Source of the DNA: Macrotrachela quadricornifera
Taxonomy: Eukaryota; Rotifera; Eurotatoria; Philodinida; Philodinidae
Direction of reading: 5' to 3'
Length of the DNA stretch: 64,000 nt
Assembly: GCA_022393335.1 (NCBI GenBank)
Contig: JAJEKB010021049.1
Coordinates: forward strand, 357,154 to 421,153
Shown here in pieces: positions 1-10,919 of this stretch. The position numbers and the translations under genes are program-made. The notes under the pieces were generated by a model. It had not been told where the DNA came from. It did not search any database and was given only the letters and a program-made list of their open reading frames with translations. How positions within the stretch are numbered: position 1 is the stretch's first letter; every line of letters starts with the position of its first letter.

Positions 1-2076
1 GTTTCAATTAAATGAATAGATTCAAATTTTTTTCTCATGTAAATATTGTATAACAAGAACAGAAGAATAAAAGGAACGAGAAATGAATGAATAAATGAAT
101 TTGTGATGCTATTTTTCTCAGTACTTATACAAAAAAATAATAGCCAATTTCGATAGATATTTTTCAGTATTTTTCTGAATGTAGTATTTTCTTGTGATTA
201 ATGTAAATTAGATGCAGTGTCTGTTGGATGATAGATCAGATGTGAGTCTTCAAATATTTATATCCAATGCCTGTTTATTCTTAAACACAGTAAAGACAAA
301 GCAAAAATAAAAATGGGACTAAAACTTTTGAAATACCCTTTGTTTTTAGCATCTGGACAGTTGTCTTTTTCTTTCTTTGACTCTTTGCCAGTTCAAAGTA
401 TCATTAACTGCCAACAAAAAAACTGAAATCAAAAGAAATTAGAAGAAAGTCATAAAAGTCAACTCCTGAAACGATGAAATCTTCAACCAGGAGATATGGT
501 AAATTTAATTTAGTAATGTATATACGAGTGAACTTAGTCGTATATGATTTTATATTTTTATTTAGAACTCACATCTATAATTACATTAAGTCATTTCAAA
601 TATTGGTATGATAAATTCATACTCCTTCTTCTAATAAAAAAAAAAGAATTATTTGATCTACTCTGGCGACTGAGGTTTTTCCTAGGCTTAATTGAAGCTC
701 GATAGGAGCCCATAAAAATAGCTATTCTCAAATATTTTACTGAGATGAAAATGTGTTAGAAAACACGGATCATGTTGAGTCTAGACACTTTTTTCATTGA
801 TTCTTGGATCTCTTTTTCTTTTCAACTATAAGGTTTATGACCATAGTTACACACGAATTATACATGTGGATTCTTCGCTTTTTCAAAAAGTCAATACTTA
901 GTACTTTGTGAAAATTAATGCTCCTACAAACGTCTTGTCTTCTTAGCGACATCTTCAATAACTACATTCCACTTATCTTCTATTGTAACCAAGTGCAGAT
1001 TTGATCAAAATTTTTCATCAGAGACATTTGAACTCCAACCGAAGCCTTTCATTCTTTGATGTCCACTATCTCTTATCATAATGGCGCTCATGCGGTTCGT
1101 TCCACGTCCATTTCCTCCTGTTCACTTTGTCCCACAACCAATTCATCCCATACATTCTGTTCCTCGACTTTTCGTCGCTTTACAATTTGTCTCATCAAGC
1201 AAGTTATTTGTGATGACTCTACTTAATATACAACGTCAAATACTAGGATAGTCTATGTCGAATTTATTAATTATACTGAAGAATGAATAACAGTTTAAGA
1301 ATTTAGTGTCACGTTATCAGCTACTCTAGCTAAATAGTGTTCAACAGTTTCGAATGTATAAAAAGCAACAATTTGTTTCAACCGTAAATCAAGAATAGTA
1401 TAGATCTTCTTTTATTAGAACTTTGATTTTTGATCTACTCGAATTTATTCAATATTTCTTTTATACGTTGCTTATTCTCGTAAAATACATCTAACTAGTT
1501 TAGTTATGATAGGAAATATAAAATACATACAGTGAATACACAAGATCTTGAATCAGATAAGTCTAACAGTGATATTCTAATCCAACCGAAGATGAAAATC
1601 ATAATAATTACGTAGTAGAAAAGATCTGTGTCTTCGCTAACATAGACGATCAAATTACCAAAGAAATAGTGACATCGTATATGGGACAAAATAAAAGGGG
1701 GTGGGCAAAAATCATGGAATTTTCTTCACGTTAAAAACATCATACAATGAAAGTACGTAATTAGTATATAAATACCTTAATATTCGTTTGTTAAAATTCG
1801 GTTCTCTCGCTGAATAAAAATCTCTATATATTATCCACAGTATTTGCATGTGAAGATTAGAGGGCAAAAAAAACATTGAACACAATTCATCAAACTTAAT
1901 AAAACCCTGTAAACTTTTGAACACTTCCAGTAACCTTCTAGTACTCTATATCAAATTTCAAAGAATGATAAGAAGCTTCAAGATTTTATTAAGTTTGATG
2001 AATTGAATTCAATGTCTTTTTGTCCTCTGACCTTAGATATTCCTACATAAATATTTTTTCATTGTTCGTTTTTTAG
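1..2076. other. Non-coding AT-rich stretch
   Basis: No convincing gene seen. Open frames here are short, lack homology I recognise and carry low-complexity sequence. The only structure noted is an inverted repeat near the right end (1859-2025). The stretch may hold upstream exons or introns of the gene whose last exon seems to lie at 2077-2254, but I could not assemble any with confidence. Confidence 0.4.
1859..2025. repeat. Short inverted repeat (hairpin)
   Basis: The arm around 1859-1905 (containing AATTCATCAAACTTAATAAA) is repeated in reverse complement around 1979-2025 (TTTATTAAGTTTGATGAATT). The loop is about 75 bases. It lies just upstream of the acceptor of the putative exon at 2077. 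It may be a small foldback element inside an intron. Confidence 0.6.
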
Positions 2077-2254
2077 TGATGATAATATGGATGCTGATGA
2101 TTCAATTATAGATGATACACATTCTGCTATTAGACGTGATGGTGGTACATTTAATGATGATACACTCGATCATGCTTATATACTTGATAATAAAGATAAT
2201 AATTATAGTTTTGATTTTAACCTGAATTCGGTTCAATCTGCTGATAAGATATAA
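2077..2254 (+). CDS. Probable 3' terminal exon of an unknown acidic protein
   Basis: A pyrimidine-rich tract ending in TTTTTTAG is followed by an open frame of about 59 codons ending in TAA. The peptide is very rich in Asp and Asn (it starts DDNMDADDSIIDD) and uses GAT/AAT codons throughout, unlike the random sequence around it. No ATG-initiated gene fits, so this would be a last coding exon (first base completes a codon from an upstream exon). An AATAAA-like A-rich tract follows about 50 bases later. I do not recognise the family and could not find the upstream exons. A decayed fragment is the alternative. Confidence 0.35.
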
Positions 2255-2639
2255 TAATGTATTCTTTTTTTACTTTTTTTGTACATAGTGTGCCAAGCTT
2301 ATAATAAAATGGTATGAAAAAGAAACCAATAATAGTCTACAAAAGTTTTTTTTTAATATGATCAGAATCAGGCAAGAAAGCAAGAATCTTGTCGGGAGAA
2401 GAACTCCTTGCTTCACCAGTCAAGATTCGGTCTACATGATTTTTATCAGAAAGGCAAGATCAGTTTTTTCAGGCAAGAATCTTGTTTGAAGGTAAAGAAA
2501 AACAAGAATCTAGACCGAATAGGACAAGATCGTCGATTAGTGTATAGAGATAAATGAGAAAACAAGAAAGAGAGATGTTAGAAAAACAAAACGAATTGAT
2601 ACAATTACAAAAGGAGCTGCATTAAGAAAAATAAGATAA
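2255..2639. other. Non-coding stretch with imperfect inverted motifs
   Basis: Contains several CAAGAATCTTG-type words between 2370 and 2530, with a partial inverted pair (GATTCGGTCTA near 2424 and TAGACCGAAT near 2511). A short frame at 2554-2625 would encode a Lys/Glu/Gln-rich helix (begins MRKQEREMLEKQNEL). It ends in TAA and may belong to the same decayed gene as 2640-2990. Confidence 0.35.
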
Positions 2640-2990
2640 AAAATATGCGGTGATTCAGCTACTCTTCAGCTTCGAAATCCACACACTATATCATCGTCAT
2701 CTTCGTTAGTAACCGCTGCATTTAATACCACTTTAACAACATTTATGCCTGTTGCTAAATCATCACGAAAGCTTGCCCATTCCGATCGTCCAATATTGCC
2801 TGAGCGGATCTATCCAACCATAAATAAAACTCTCACTCAAATTTTGAGTGATGAACTTAATTCTCCGTTCTCTATGGAAGCTCGTGTACGTTGCTTTTCT
2901 AAAATTGATGAACTGAGAAAGAATGGAACAGTCGTTTTTTGCCATTATGCACCATGGTATAATCAGAACGAAGAAAAAACCTTCGTGTGA
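2640..2990 (+). pseudogene. Open frame of unknown function, probable gene remnant
   Basis: An open frame runs from just after a TAA at 2637 to a TGA at 2990, about 116 codons; the first ATG is at 2745. The peptide has a Ser-rich stretch followed by a mixed-composition segment (LPERIYPTINKTLTQILSDE) that reads like true protein, not translated AT-rich noise. The plus-strand helix-forming frame just upstream (2554-2625) is in a different context and stops. I do not recognise a domain. It may be one exon of a gene with lost neighbours, or a relic of a mobile element. Confidence 0.3.
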
Positions 2991-3355
2991 ACTGATAGAG
3001 ATTCTAGTGTTGGTCGTTTACGACAGAGTAGCGGCAAAGGTGCGATTTTGTTTTCTTAAAAATTATCAATAGTTTTTTCTTCACAGGATCACGTCTTATT
3101 ATTTCTGCGTTGATGGATAATTCAGGTATTCATAGATCATCTATTAATATATAAGTCACAATTTTCATACAAGAAAATGAATAGAAATGTAGGAACTATA
3201 ACCTACCATCTTATTCATCATCGTATATTAATAAATCGAAATATAGATTGAAGGTTAATAGGCAAAAAAAATTCCAACACATACCCAATATTCCAACATT
3301 GAATATTGTGTACTATTTTATCTGCGCAAAAGGAAGTATCGTCATAGACAAATAT

Positions 3356-3682
3356 ATCGTGTCAGTAGGAAAGATGCCAGTCCTGACCTTCATGCCAAAA
3401 TACAGAAAGGAAAAAAGTAAATTACGTCAGTAGGAAAGACGCCAGTCCCAAACTTTTTACCAACATACCGAAAATAGAAAAAGAAATTACATCGTACAAA
3501 AAAACGCCATTCCTGTTCTATGTAATCAGATACAGAATAAAAAAAAAATGAATTATTTCTATACGAAAGAGACTCGTTCTGACCAATATAAGGCAGCACA
3601 GAGTATAAAAAATGAATTACGCCGGTAGGAAAGATCCTAGTCATGGCTTTATATAAGACAATACAGAAAATAAGTAAAATGA
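3356..3682 (+). repeat. Tandem repeat, about 65-bp unit, five copies
   Basis: Five successive diverged units begin near 3356, 3421, 3486, 3552 and 3616. Each starts with a version of ATTACGTCAGTAGGAAAGA, continues with GCCAGTCCTGACC and ends in a purine-rich ATACAGAAAATAAAAAA tail. The unit length is not a multiple of three and the frames do not match, so this is a minisatellite, not a repeat protein. Confidence 0.75.
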
Positions 3683-6600
3683 ATGTTACACTGTGTGTCT
3701 CTTCAAGTCAATAATATTATTTGCAACTAGTTAACACTATATTTCTGGTTCAATCTACCACACAGACTGTTCTAAACTGTCATTCAACCTATAATGATCG
3801 CTATCCAAGAGCTGAAGTACTAGGATTCCTGCTACAAAGGAACGAAACTTATTTTTACAATTTTTTTTATGGATTTTTAACGTTAGAAGGTTTGTAGACC
3901 TTTTTATTTTCATTCGCATGCGAAAACCAAACGCAAAGTAGACGCAGTTATACTTAAAGCCAAGAATATAACGCATTTCATAGATGCATCTAGATACGCT
4001 TGTATTAATAATCCCATTCACACACATCTGAGACAGGAACGCGTATGTTTGTTATCCTCTTCGAAATGTAAATAAACGCATTCAGTTACATTTTAAGAAA
4101 TACTCGTGTTCAGCCACGTTTCGTTTTAAAACGCATAGGAACGTATCCACTACATCGAACTTGTGTAAAAATACGTTTGGATGCGTTCGAAAATAAAGTA
4201 GATAAATAATTTTTGTTAATCATCATTAAGAAATCTCAAATAAAAATTGAAACCTATCGAATTTTTGAAAATTATTTATCTCCGATGGAATTTACGGTGT
4301 TTTATAGTGATCATAATTAGTTGATAAGTTAAGTTAGTTTCTTAGAAATGAATTAAGGTGAAAATATGTCGGATTGGATGCCGATTGATATAGAAACGTA
4401 AGAAACGATTTTGGATGATAATTAGGAATGTTAGTTTATCTTTATTTTGTAAAGTAAAAATTAAAAAAACTTCTTTTCTCAAAAAATAGATGTATATAAA
4501 TGAATTCTTTTTATTTACAAAATAATGCGAAATTTTTTATTTATTTTTAAGAACAAAGATGAAATTAACAACTAACAAAAGTGTTTTTCTACGATAGATA
4601 GATCGAGCACTAACTATAGAATGTGTTAATGAATAATCTTTCGTATTAATACATAACCTGGACATACCATATTATATTAAAACAACAAGTTGATACATGA
4701 AAAAATTTATGAAAAAAATTTTTCTATGTATTCGACTTTTATCTACGATATCATAATCTTTTGAAAGCTATGTGATAAAAATTAATGATTCAGTTATTCT
4801 CTAAAAAAGATATCTTTATTATTTATATTTTCTTTATTTATAAAGATTAATACGAAAAATAAACACATCTTTATTTTGTAACTATAAGAATTTTCATTGT
4901 ATTAATATTTTAAAAAAAAGATATTACCCACTTCATGTTTTTAAATAATTAAAATTTACTCACTTACACATTTATAGTTATCCTATTAAATTATCTGTTT
5001 TTTCATAAAATAATTTCTCGCATAGTTATTGTACAAATAAAGCTTAATATGAATTTAAAAAAAGTGAAGGAATAAAATTTGATTTTTTTTTAAAACAAAT
5101 AAGATTTACCTTTATGTTTTTCGTGAAGAGAATAAAATCAGAATCCGAAAGAAATAAATAAATCAACAAACTGAATTTTCATATCGAAAATAAAAGGATT
5201 ATCCATCATTAAATAATTTCAGTCATACACAAATAGTTTCAATAAATTTCTTATGTTATCATTTATGGAGATTTTTATTGTGTAAAATTCGAGCATATAA
5301 GTTATTTACTTTCATTCAGTAAAATACTGTCGGACTTTTTTCATAATTTCTCTATTTCCGTTGTTTTATAAAAATCATTTATTTTAATCTTTGTCGTTTC
5401 CTTTTTAAAATTAGAAATGATTATTATTCATATTTTAAATTCATTTTTTTATCCCCATGTATTTTGTATGATCAGAGTGAAGTGATTCCATCACTTCATA
5501 TAATCAAAAGATATTTCAAAATATCAAACTATCTAGCCAATGTAGCTCATTAGTTTAGATATATTGACTTATAATCACAAATCTTCTGTTCTAATCTCGA
5601 TCACTGCACAATTTAATATAGATAAGAAAAATAAAAAGACTTTTTCTGATAATGCTTTTGGGATGAGCTGATCTTCATGTGAATCTTGATGATGGTGTAG
5701 TTCGAATTTACGACAACAAAAGAATTTTTTCTTCCAAAACTAATTTCAAATGCATTAAGATGCGTCAGATATTTCATTTCAGATGCGTCTAAACGCATTT
5801 TCTAGAAGACATAGTACCTAAGCCACAATCAACGTCACTTATTGAATGACACTAATTTAGATAACATTTGTACAGCAGATGCTTACGTCTGAATCAAGAT
5901 TAAGCTGAAAATTTTAGCTCTAATCAGTGAATCGTTCTGGAGATTAAGACATTGTAAGTATAGATACTTAACTACATTTGAAAAACCTTGTCCAACTGTA
6001 GTTTCTAGCAGATTTTCATTTTTGAAAAAACGATCTCGAGTGATCTACAATGTAAAGGGTTCTAGAGAAATCTTCATGAGATTAAAGTATGAGATTGACT
6101 TGATTATAATTTTATTAAGATTCGTTTTAAATTCGAAAATTTTCAGGATTTTTCAATAGCTATTCACATGAAGGCCGAGGTTAACTTGTTTTTCTCAAAA
6201 TAGTCTTTTTTTATAAATACAGATTTTCGATAGATGAAAAATTTTTTTATAACCTTTTCACAATGAAGTTTACTAAGAACTAATTATGAAAATCTGTATT
6301 TCAAGATTAGTTTGACTAGTAATAGTAGTAAGAGTTGCCTTGTGTTCGATCTTGCGACAAAAGAAACAATGATTTTATCTGAACAAGAATATTTGCTAAT
6401 CAAACTCTTTTATTACTGTATTTCATGCTGTTCTCGTCTGAAAAATCATTAGATAAAGTATATCATAATTCAGTTCAACTTACACAGTGACATTTTCCCT
6501 TGCATAATCATTGTTTTCCAGAAAAAATGATGATAGTACAATGCCTGTTGGGATAAAGTGTTTATTTCGTAAATGAGAAAATTTTCTAATATATCTTTTG

Positions 6601-6700
6601 ATTTATGAATTATAATCCACTGGTAATATGTGTCGATGATGAAAGATGTTGATCTTAAAATGTTTTAGCGAGTGCGAAGAAAAGGCAAAAGATCGATATC
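3683..6700. other. Long AT-rich non-coding stretch
   Basis: No supported gene. Words of the AACGCAT/ATGCGTT type recur at 3900-4200 and again at 5750-5800 in both orientations, suggesting relics of one repeat family. The rest is homopolymer-rich A/T sequence. Open frames are short and low-complexity. Confidence 0.4.
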
Positions 6701-6922
6701 TTAATTTTGACCGTGTGTTACAAGACTTCCCATACAGAGTTTAACTCTGCAGCTGCCACTATCACTACCTGTACAGATACATTGACCAAATTTCTGATAC
6801 TTACATTGGTAATATGAATCATGATTTGTGGCGGAGGGAACGTCAAAATCACTAGCTCTACATTTCAACATTTTTTTCAGATTGTGTTGCATAAAAAAGA
6901 ATAGATCAACAAAGATCCTCAT
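6701..6922 (-). CDS. Doubtful small Cys-rich ORF
   Basis: A 73-residue minus-strand frame divergent from the gene at 6962 (40 bases between the two starts). Its C-terminal half has six cysteines and an aromatic-rich YYQCKYQ segment. The spacing faintly recalls a chitin-binding peritrophin-A (CBM14) half-domain, but the domain would be incomplete and there is no convincing signal peptide. It could be an exon, a decayed fragment or chance. Confidence 0.2.
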   Translation of the reverse strand: MRIFVDLFFFMQHNLKKMLKCRASDFDVPSATNHDSYYQCKYQKFGQCICTGSDSGSCRVKLCMGSLVTHGQN

Positions 6923-6961
6923 CGAATTGTTTGATGTTCATTTTCATTACAAAAAAACAAT

Positions 6962-7816
6962 ATGCTTTTCTTTATTCTAACTATTGTCATCATATTCATA
7001 ATCATAGTCATATACTATCAATACAATCATCATCATTTTTACATGAATTTTGAACAATTCAATCAATATTATTGTGGATTATTTAATTCTTCAACCGATA
7101 ATGATGAAAATGTATCACCACTAGCCATGGATATGTTCCATAAATGTGAGAATAACAACCAATATCATATAAAATCTAATGTTGATTATTTGTCCATCTC
7201 TAAATATATTGAAGAATTTCTTTGTCAAAATAATGAATATGCAAATAGACCAGGACCTGTTTGTCCATTTGTACCAAGCTCATTAAAACAAAAATCGATA
7301 TATTTTTTTATTGCAAATGATCAATACAATAATAAAGAACGTCTAATCAAAATGATACAACAATGCAAATACGATTTTCTGCATAAATTAAAACCTAATG
7401 ATGGCAATAAAGATAAATTAGTTTATAAATGTTTAGTTATGTTAATCAGGTCATCAGCTGTGCCACATTGTTTAATTGATGAAATTCAAACAGAATTAAA
7501 ACCAGATTTCATTATTCAGCATGGTCTTATGTTCGGTGAATTTCATCAATCCGCTAATTCACCTGCAGTTCGAAACGACAATTTTTATCCATTTCGAACA
7601 AGAGTACCATTATTAGTTATTCGGTATATGGTGGCTAATGATATTGTTTTTTTAAATCAAAAACATAAATATTCAGTTGATATTCGTATAAATATGGTCA
7701 AAAAATATTTGAATCTATATCATTTAGGTTTATTATATCGTTCAAAACTAAATCATTTACAAAGTGCCAATGAAATTCTTGAAGAACTCAATTCTTCAAT
7801 TCAAAGATCAAATTAG
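6962..7816 (+). CDS. Membrane-anchored protein with a conserved GPVCPFVP core (DUF6875-like)
   Basis: A single-exon gene of 284 residues. Residues 2-20 form one strongly hydrophobic segment (Ile/Val/Phe) followed by a His-rich stretch, giving an N-terminal anchor or uncleaved signal. The soluble part has two motifs typical of a real conserved domain: RPGPVCPFVP near residues 95-104, and a block near 188-225 with LMFGEFHQSANSPAVRN followed by PFRTRVPLLVIRYMV. This pair resembles a small domain family I remember as DUF6875, found in bacteria, fungi and rotifers; that match is from memory. The function of the family is unknown to me. The start is the first ATG, immediately upstream of the anchor. 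A polyadenylation signal lies 120 bases past the stop. The frame is intact and codon use is even. Confidence 0.8.
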   Translation: MLFFILTIVIIFIIIVIYYQYNHHHFYMNFEQFNQYYCGLFNSSTDNDENVSPLAMDMFHKCENNNQYHIKSNVDYLSISKYIEEFLCQNNEYANRPGPVCPFVPSSLKQKSIYFFIANDQYNNKERLIKMIQQCKYDFLHKLKPNDGNKDKLVYKCLVMLIRSSAVPHCLIDEIQTELKPDFIIQHGLMFGEFHQSANSPAVRNDNFYPFRTRVPLLVIRYMVANDIVFLNQKHKYSVDIRINMVKKYLNLYHLGLLYRSKLNHLQSANEILEELNSSIQRSN

Positions 7817-7935
7817 GACATACTCTGAATTTTTCTTTCTCATTTTATTAGCAATCAATCAGTCACTAGAAAAGATGATAATGGATGGAATTTTTTTTGT
7901 TTATTTTTTTCGTGTATGTTTTTTTTTCATTGCAT

Positions 7936-7941
7936 AATAAA
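7936..7941 (+). promoter_or_regulatory. Candidate polyadenylation signal
   Basis: An AATAAA hexamer 120 bases downstream of the stop of the 6962-7816 gene, preceded by a T-rich tract. Position and strand fit that gene's 3' end. Confidence 0.4.
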
Positions 7942-10703
7942 CAAGATTTCATTTTGTATAGAATTCTATACATTTATGACTGTAAGTGTAAAAATTCAAA
8001 TTTGAGAATTTTTTTCACAGCATGAGAGATTGAAGCAATCTAGCGTGAGATTTTGTAGGAAGAACAAATTCACATCATGCCATGTGATCTTATATCGTGA
8101 AGACCAAAACTACAAAATAATGTGATAAACTTTCACACTGATTTGCCTTGTTCTGAATGATGCGCTGAATATGTTTCATTATCACTTGAATGTTATCGGA
8201 AGATTTTTCAATGTCGATCATTGTCAAAAAATTCGGTCGATGCCTTATTGATTACGGTTTGGTTTCAATCAAGGAATAAAATGTCTAATTTATATTTTGC
8301 TAGCAATTAGTTAGGAATGAATGCCAGACGATTTTTGATATCTCAATAGTTGAGACAAAATGACTTCGAATAGAAATAGCTAAGATCCATTGAATACGGT
8401 TAATGACATAAAACCAGCAAAAAAAACGAGAAAAAAATTCAGGAGTGAATTTGCACACACGTCTGATTGTCACCATTTATATCAAGTGTGATATATCTTC
8501 AGAGAAGAAAACAAAACTCATTTTAAATTCTTTCTATTAATTTAATATATTCATCTTTAGTCACTCTTAAGATTGTTCATCATTATCAAAATGGTACAAA
8601 TTTGACATTCAAATTTACAATTATGTTTATTGTCATAGTCTAGGAGAATATTGTAAAAACCAGTTCCTTAATCCAGACGAAACTTCTAAAAATCAGTAGT
8701 CTTCTGGCTAAATCAGGAGATTCAACAGTCCTTAACAGTATAGCAGTGTAGTGGTATACCTCTAATACCGTTGCGAAGTCTATTTATTTTGTAAACTGAT
8801 TTTGTTTTTAATCTAAAAAAGAGAACAAACAAGTAAAGCGAAATAGCTTTAATTTTGTGATGATGTCATTCATTTTTTGTTGAAGATATATTGCAAAGAA
8901 TTTTCGATTTTATCATGAGTAATAATGTATAAAGATTGGTTTATTATCAACAATTTTTCTTTGTGAAAGATATTTTAGGAGACGGAATAAGAAAATATTT
9001 TGATTCAATACTGATTAAAGTTCATCAGCTATTTCCTGTTGATTTTAACATTCAAATGTGTTCACATAATGACTCAAGAAAAGTAAAACAAATTTTTATA
9101 TTTTAATTTTCGTTTAAGATTTCAATAAACGATTGTTAATTATTATTGAAGATTTTGCAAAAATAACAGTTGATGATGGAGTTGATGTATGTGATGTGAA
9201 GGTTTTTAAATTCACTCGAAAATATTATTTTATAATCAAATTATACTTTTTCTTCTTAACTTATAGTTAACACATGCAAAGGTTGTAAAAGCACAATATC
9301 TTTCAAGGCAATACGAATATTTAGTTGTATCCATGTGTATGCTGATTAGAAGTGTGACAGTTGAATACCAGTCTTGAGAATGAGAACTGGCCTCTACTAC
9401 AGCTCCTCACAGCTGACACACTTGAACTGTCATATTCTTACTTGTCTCTATTATGTTTCATCTTTTTGTCGTTTAATATGCATTAATGTATAGTAGAAGA
9501 TAATGAATTAATTCATTATAACACAAGCATATTTTTAGTGGTTCTAACTGGCAAAGTTGTCTGAACTTTGATCACAAGTAAAAATGTTGAAAACCAAAAA
9601 TATCAAATACAAAAATGATGCAAAAGTCTAAAGACAAACGTGTTAACAATGACAGTCTATGAAAATAGGAATTGCTTTCACTTTCATATTTTCACATTCA
9701 TCCTCATTTTCGTTTTCTATATTATTATTTCGGATGAAAATTGGATTTATCAATTAGCAAAATATTTGTATCTATCGCGATCTTAAATGATTATATCTCA
9801 TTTTTTTTATCGTTTCACGCTCTATTCAGTACCAGCTCTCACATCAGTTCTTTTGAAATAGCTTAAGTCGCCTTAGCAGTTCTTATTAACATGAAACCAG
9901 TAAGAGCTATTTACTAGCTTTTTACTACAGCTTCTCATCGTTCATGAGCTCGAATTGTCATACTAAAAAACATTTCCCATTTTCGCTGAAAAATACATAT
10001 TAGTAAAGCAGAAGACGAAGGATCAAATGCCAGACTAGCTTTCCATGTAATTATATCCATTTCGACTATTATTTTGACAAAAAAAAAAAACTTTTTGAAG
10101 ATGGCAGTCTGAAAAAAAATGTTATGTTGAATAATCAAAGATATAAAGAAAATGATATCTTTCATAGGATCAACGGGATATTAGATGAACGACACAAGAA
10201 ATAAGCACAGGCTAGCAAACAAATGATAAAAATAAACTTCCCTCTACACATATATCCACCAAATAACAACAAACAGACATTCAAACTAGACCAGAGAAAC
10301 GAAACATTATTTTATATATCTATCTATAAATTGAAATCAAACCATTGATGGTAACATAAAAAAAAACACGAACGAAAAAGTGAGATAAATGTACACGAAG
10401 AGATATTTTGATCAATGCCAAGTAAATATTCGAGAACAATCTTCGTGTAAGTCTCTGTTTTCAATGGCATATATTAGTTACAAATGCCATCTGATGCTCC
10501 TATTTATTTTAGTCAAATGAAGTTTATCTTGCAGTTTTTCACGTGTCATTCAATTTGATAAATATAACTTGTTAGAAAAAATAAGGTTATTCTATCGCAG
10601 AGTTCATCTTCATTCAATGTAGTTTATCAAATGTTTCATCGATTCTTTCTCAATCATATGAATCAACAATAAAGATGAATTCTAATATTCTATGATAACA
10701 AAC
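7942..10703. other. Non-coding stretch with a diverged duplicated segment
   Basis: No supported gene. The segment near 9395-9440 (TACTACAGCTCCTCA then TTGAACTGTCATA) is echoed near 9923-9963 (TACTACAGCTTCTCATCGTT then TCGAATTGTCATAC), a diverged direct repeat. Elsewhere only A/T-rich sequence and short spurious frames are visible. Confidence 0.4.
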
Positions 10704-10919
10704 TCATTGCAGAGCACGAATTCTGAAGCGTTCATCTTCGTTGAAAACTACTATAACATTATGATCTATTTCTATTATTTTTGTAATAAAATCAGTTGTT
10801 TGTAATATTGAAACATGTTTAGTGAATTTTATAATTTTGATTACTGTTTTTTCTGTCAAATTGAGAATGATTAAAATAGATTTTCCAGGGGAATTGTTAT
10901 AGACATAATTGTGAAACAA
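10704..10919 (-). CDS. Doubtful exon-like ORF of unknown function
   Basis: A 71-residue minus-strand frame whose peptide has alternating hydrophobic residues (for example IEIDHNVIVVFNEDERFRI), a pattern expected of beta strands such as those in propeller repeats. There is no recognisable full domain and no confident neighbouring exon. It may be a fragment of a lost gene. Low confidence. Confidence 0.18.
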   Translation of the reverse strand: MFHNYVYNNSPGKSILIILNLTEKTVIKIIKFTKHVSILQTTDFITKIIEIDHNVIVVFNEDERFRIRALQ

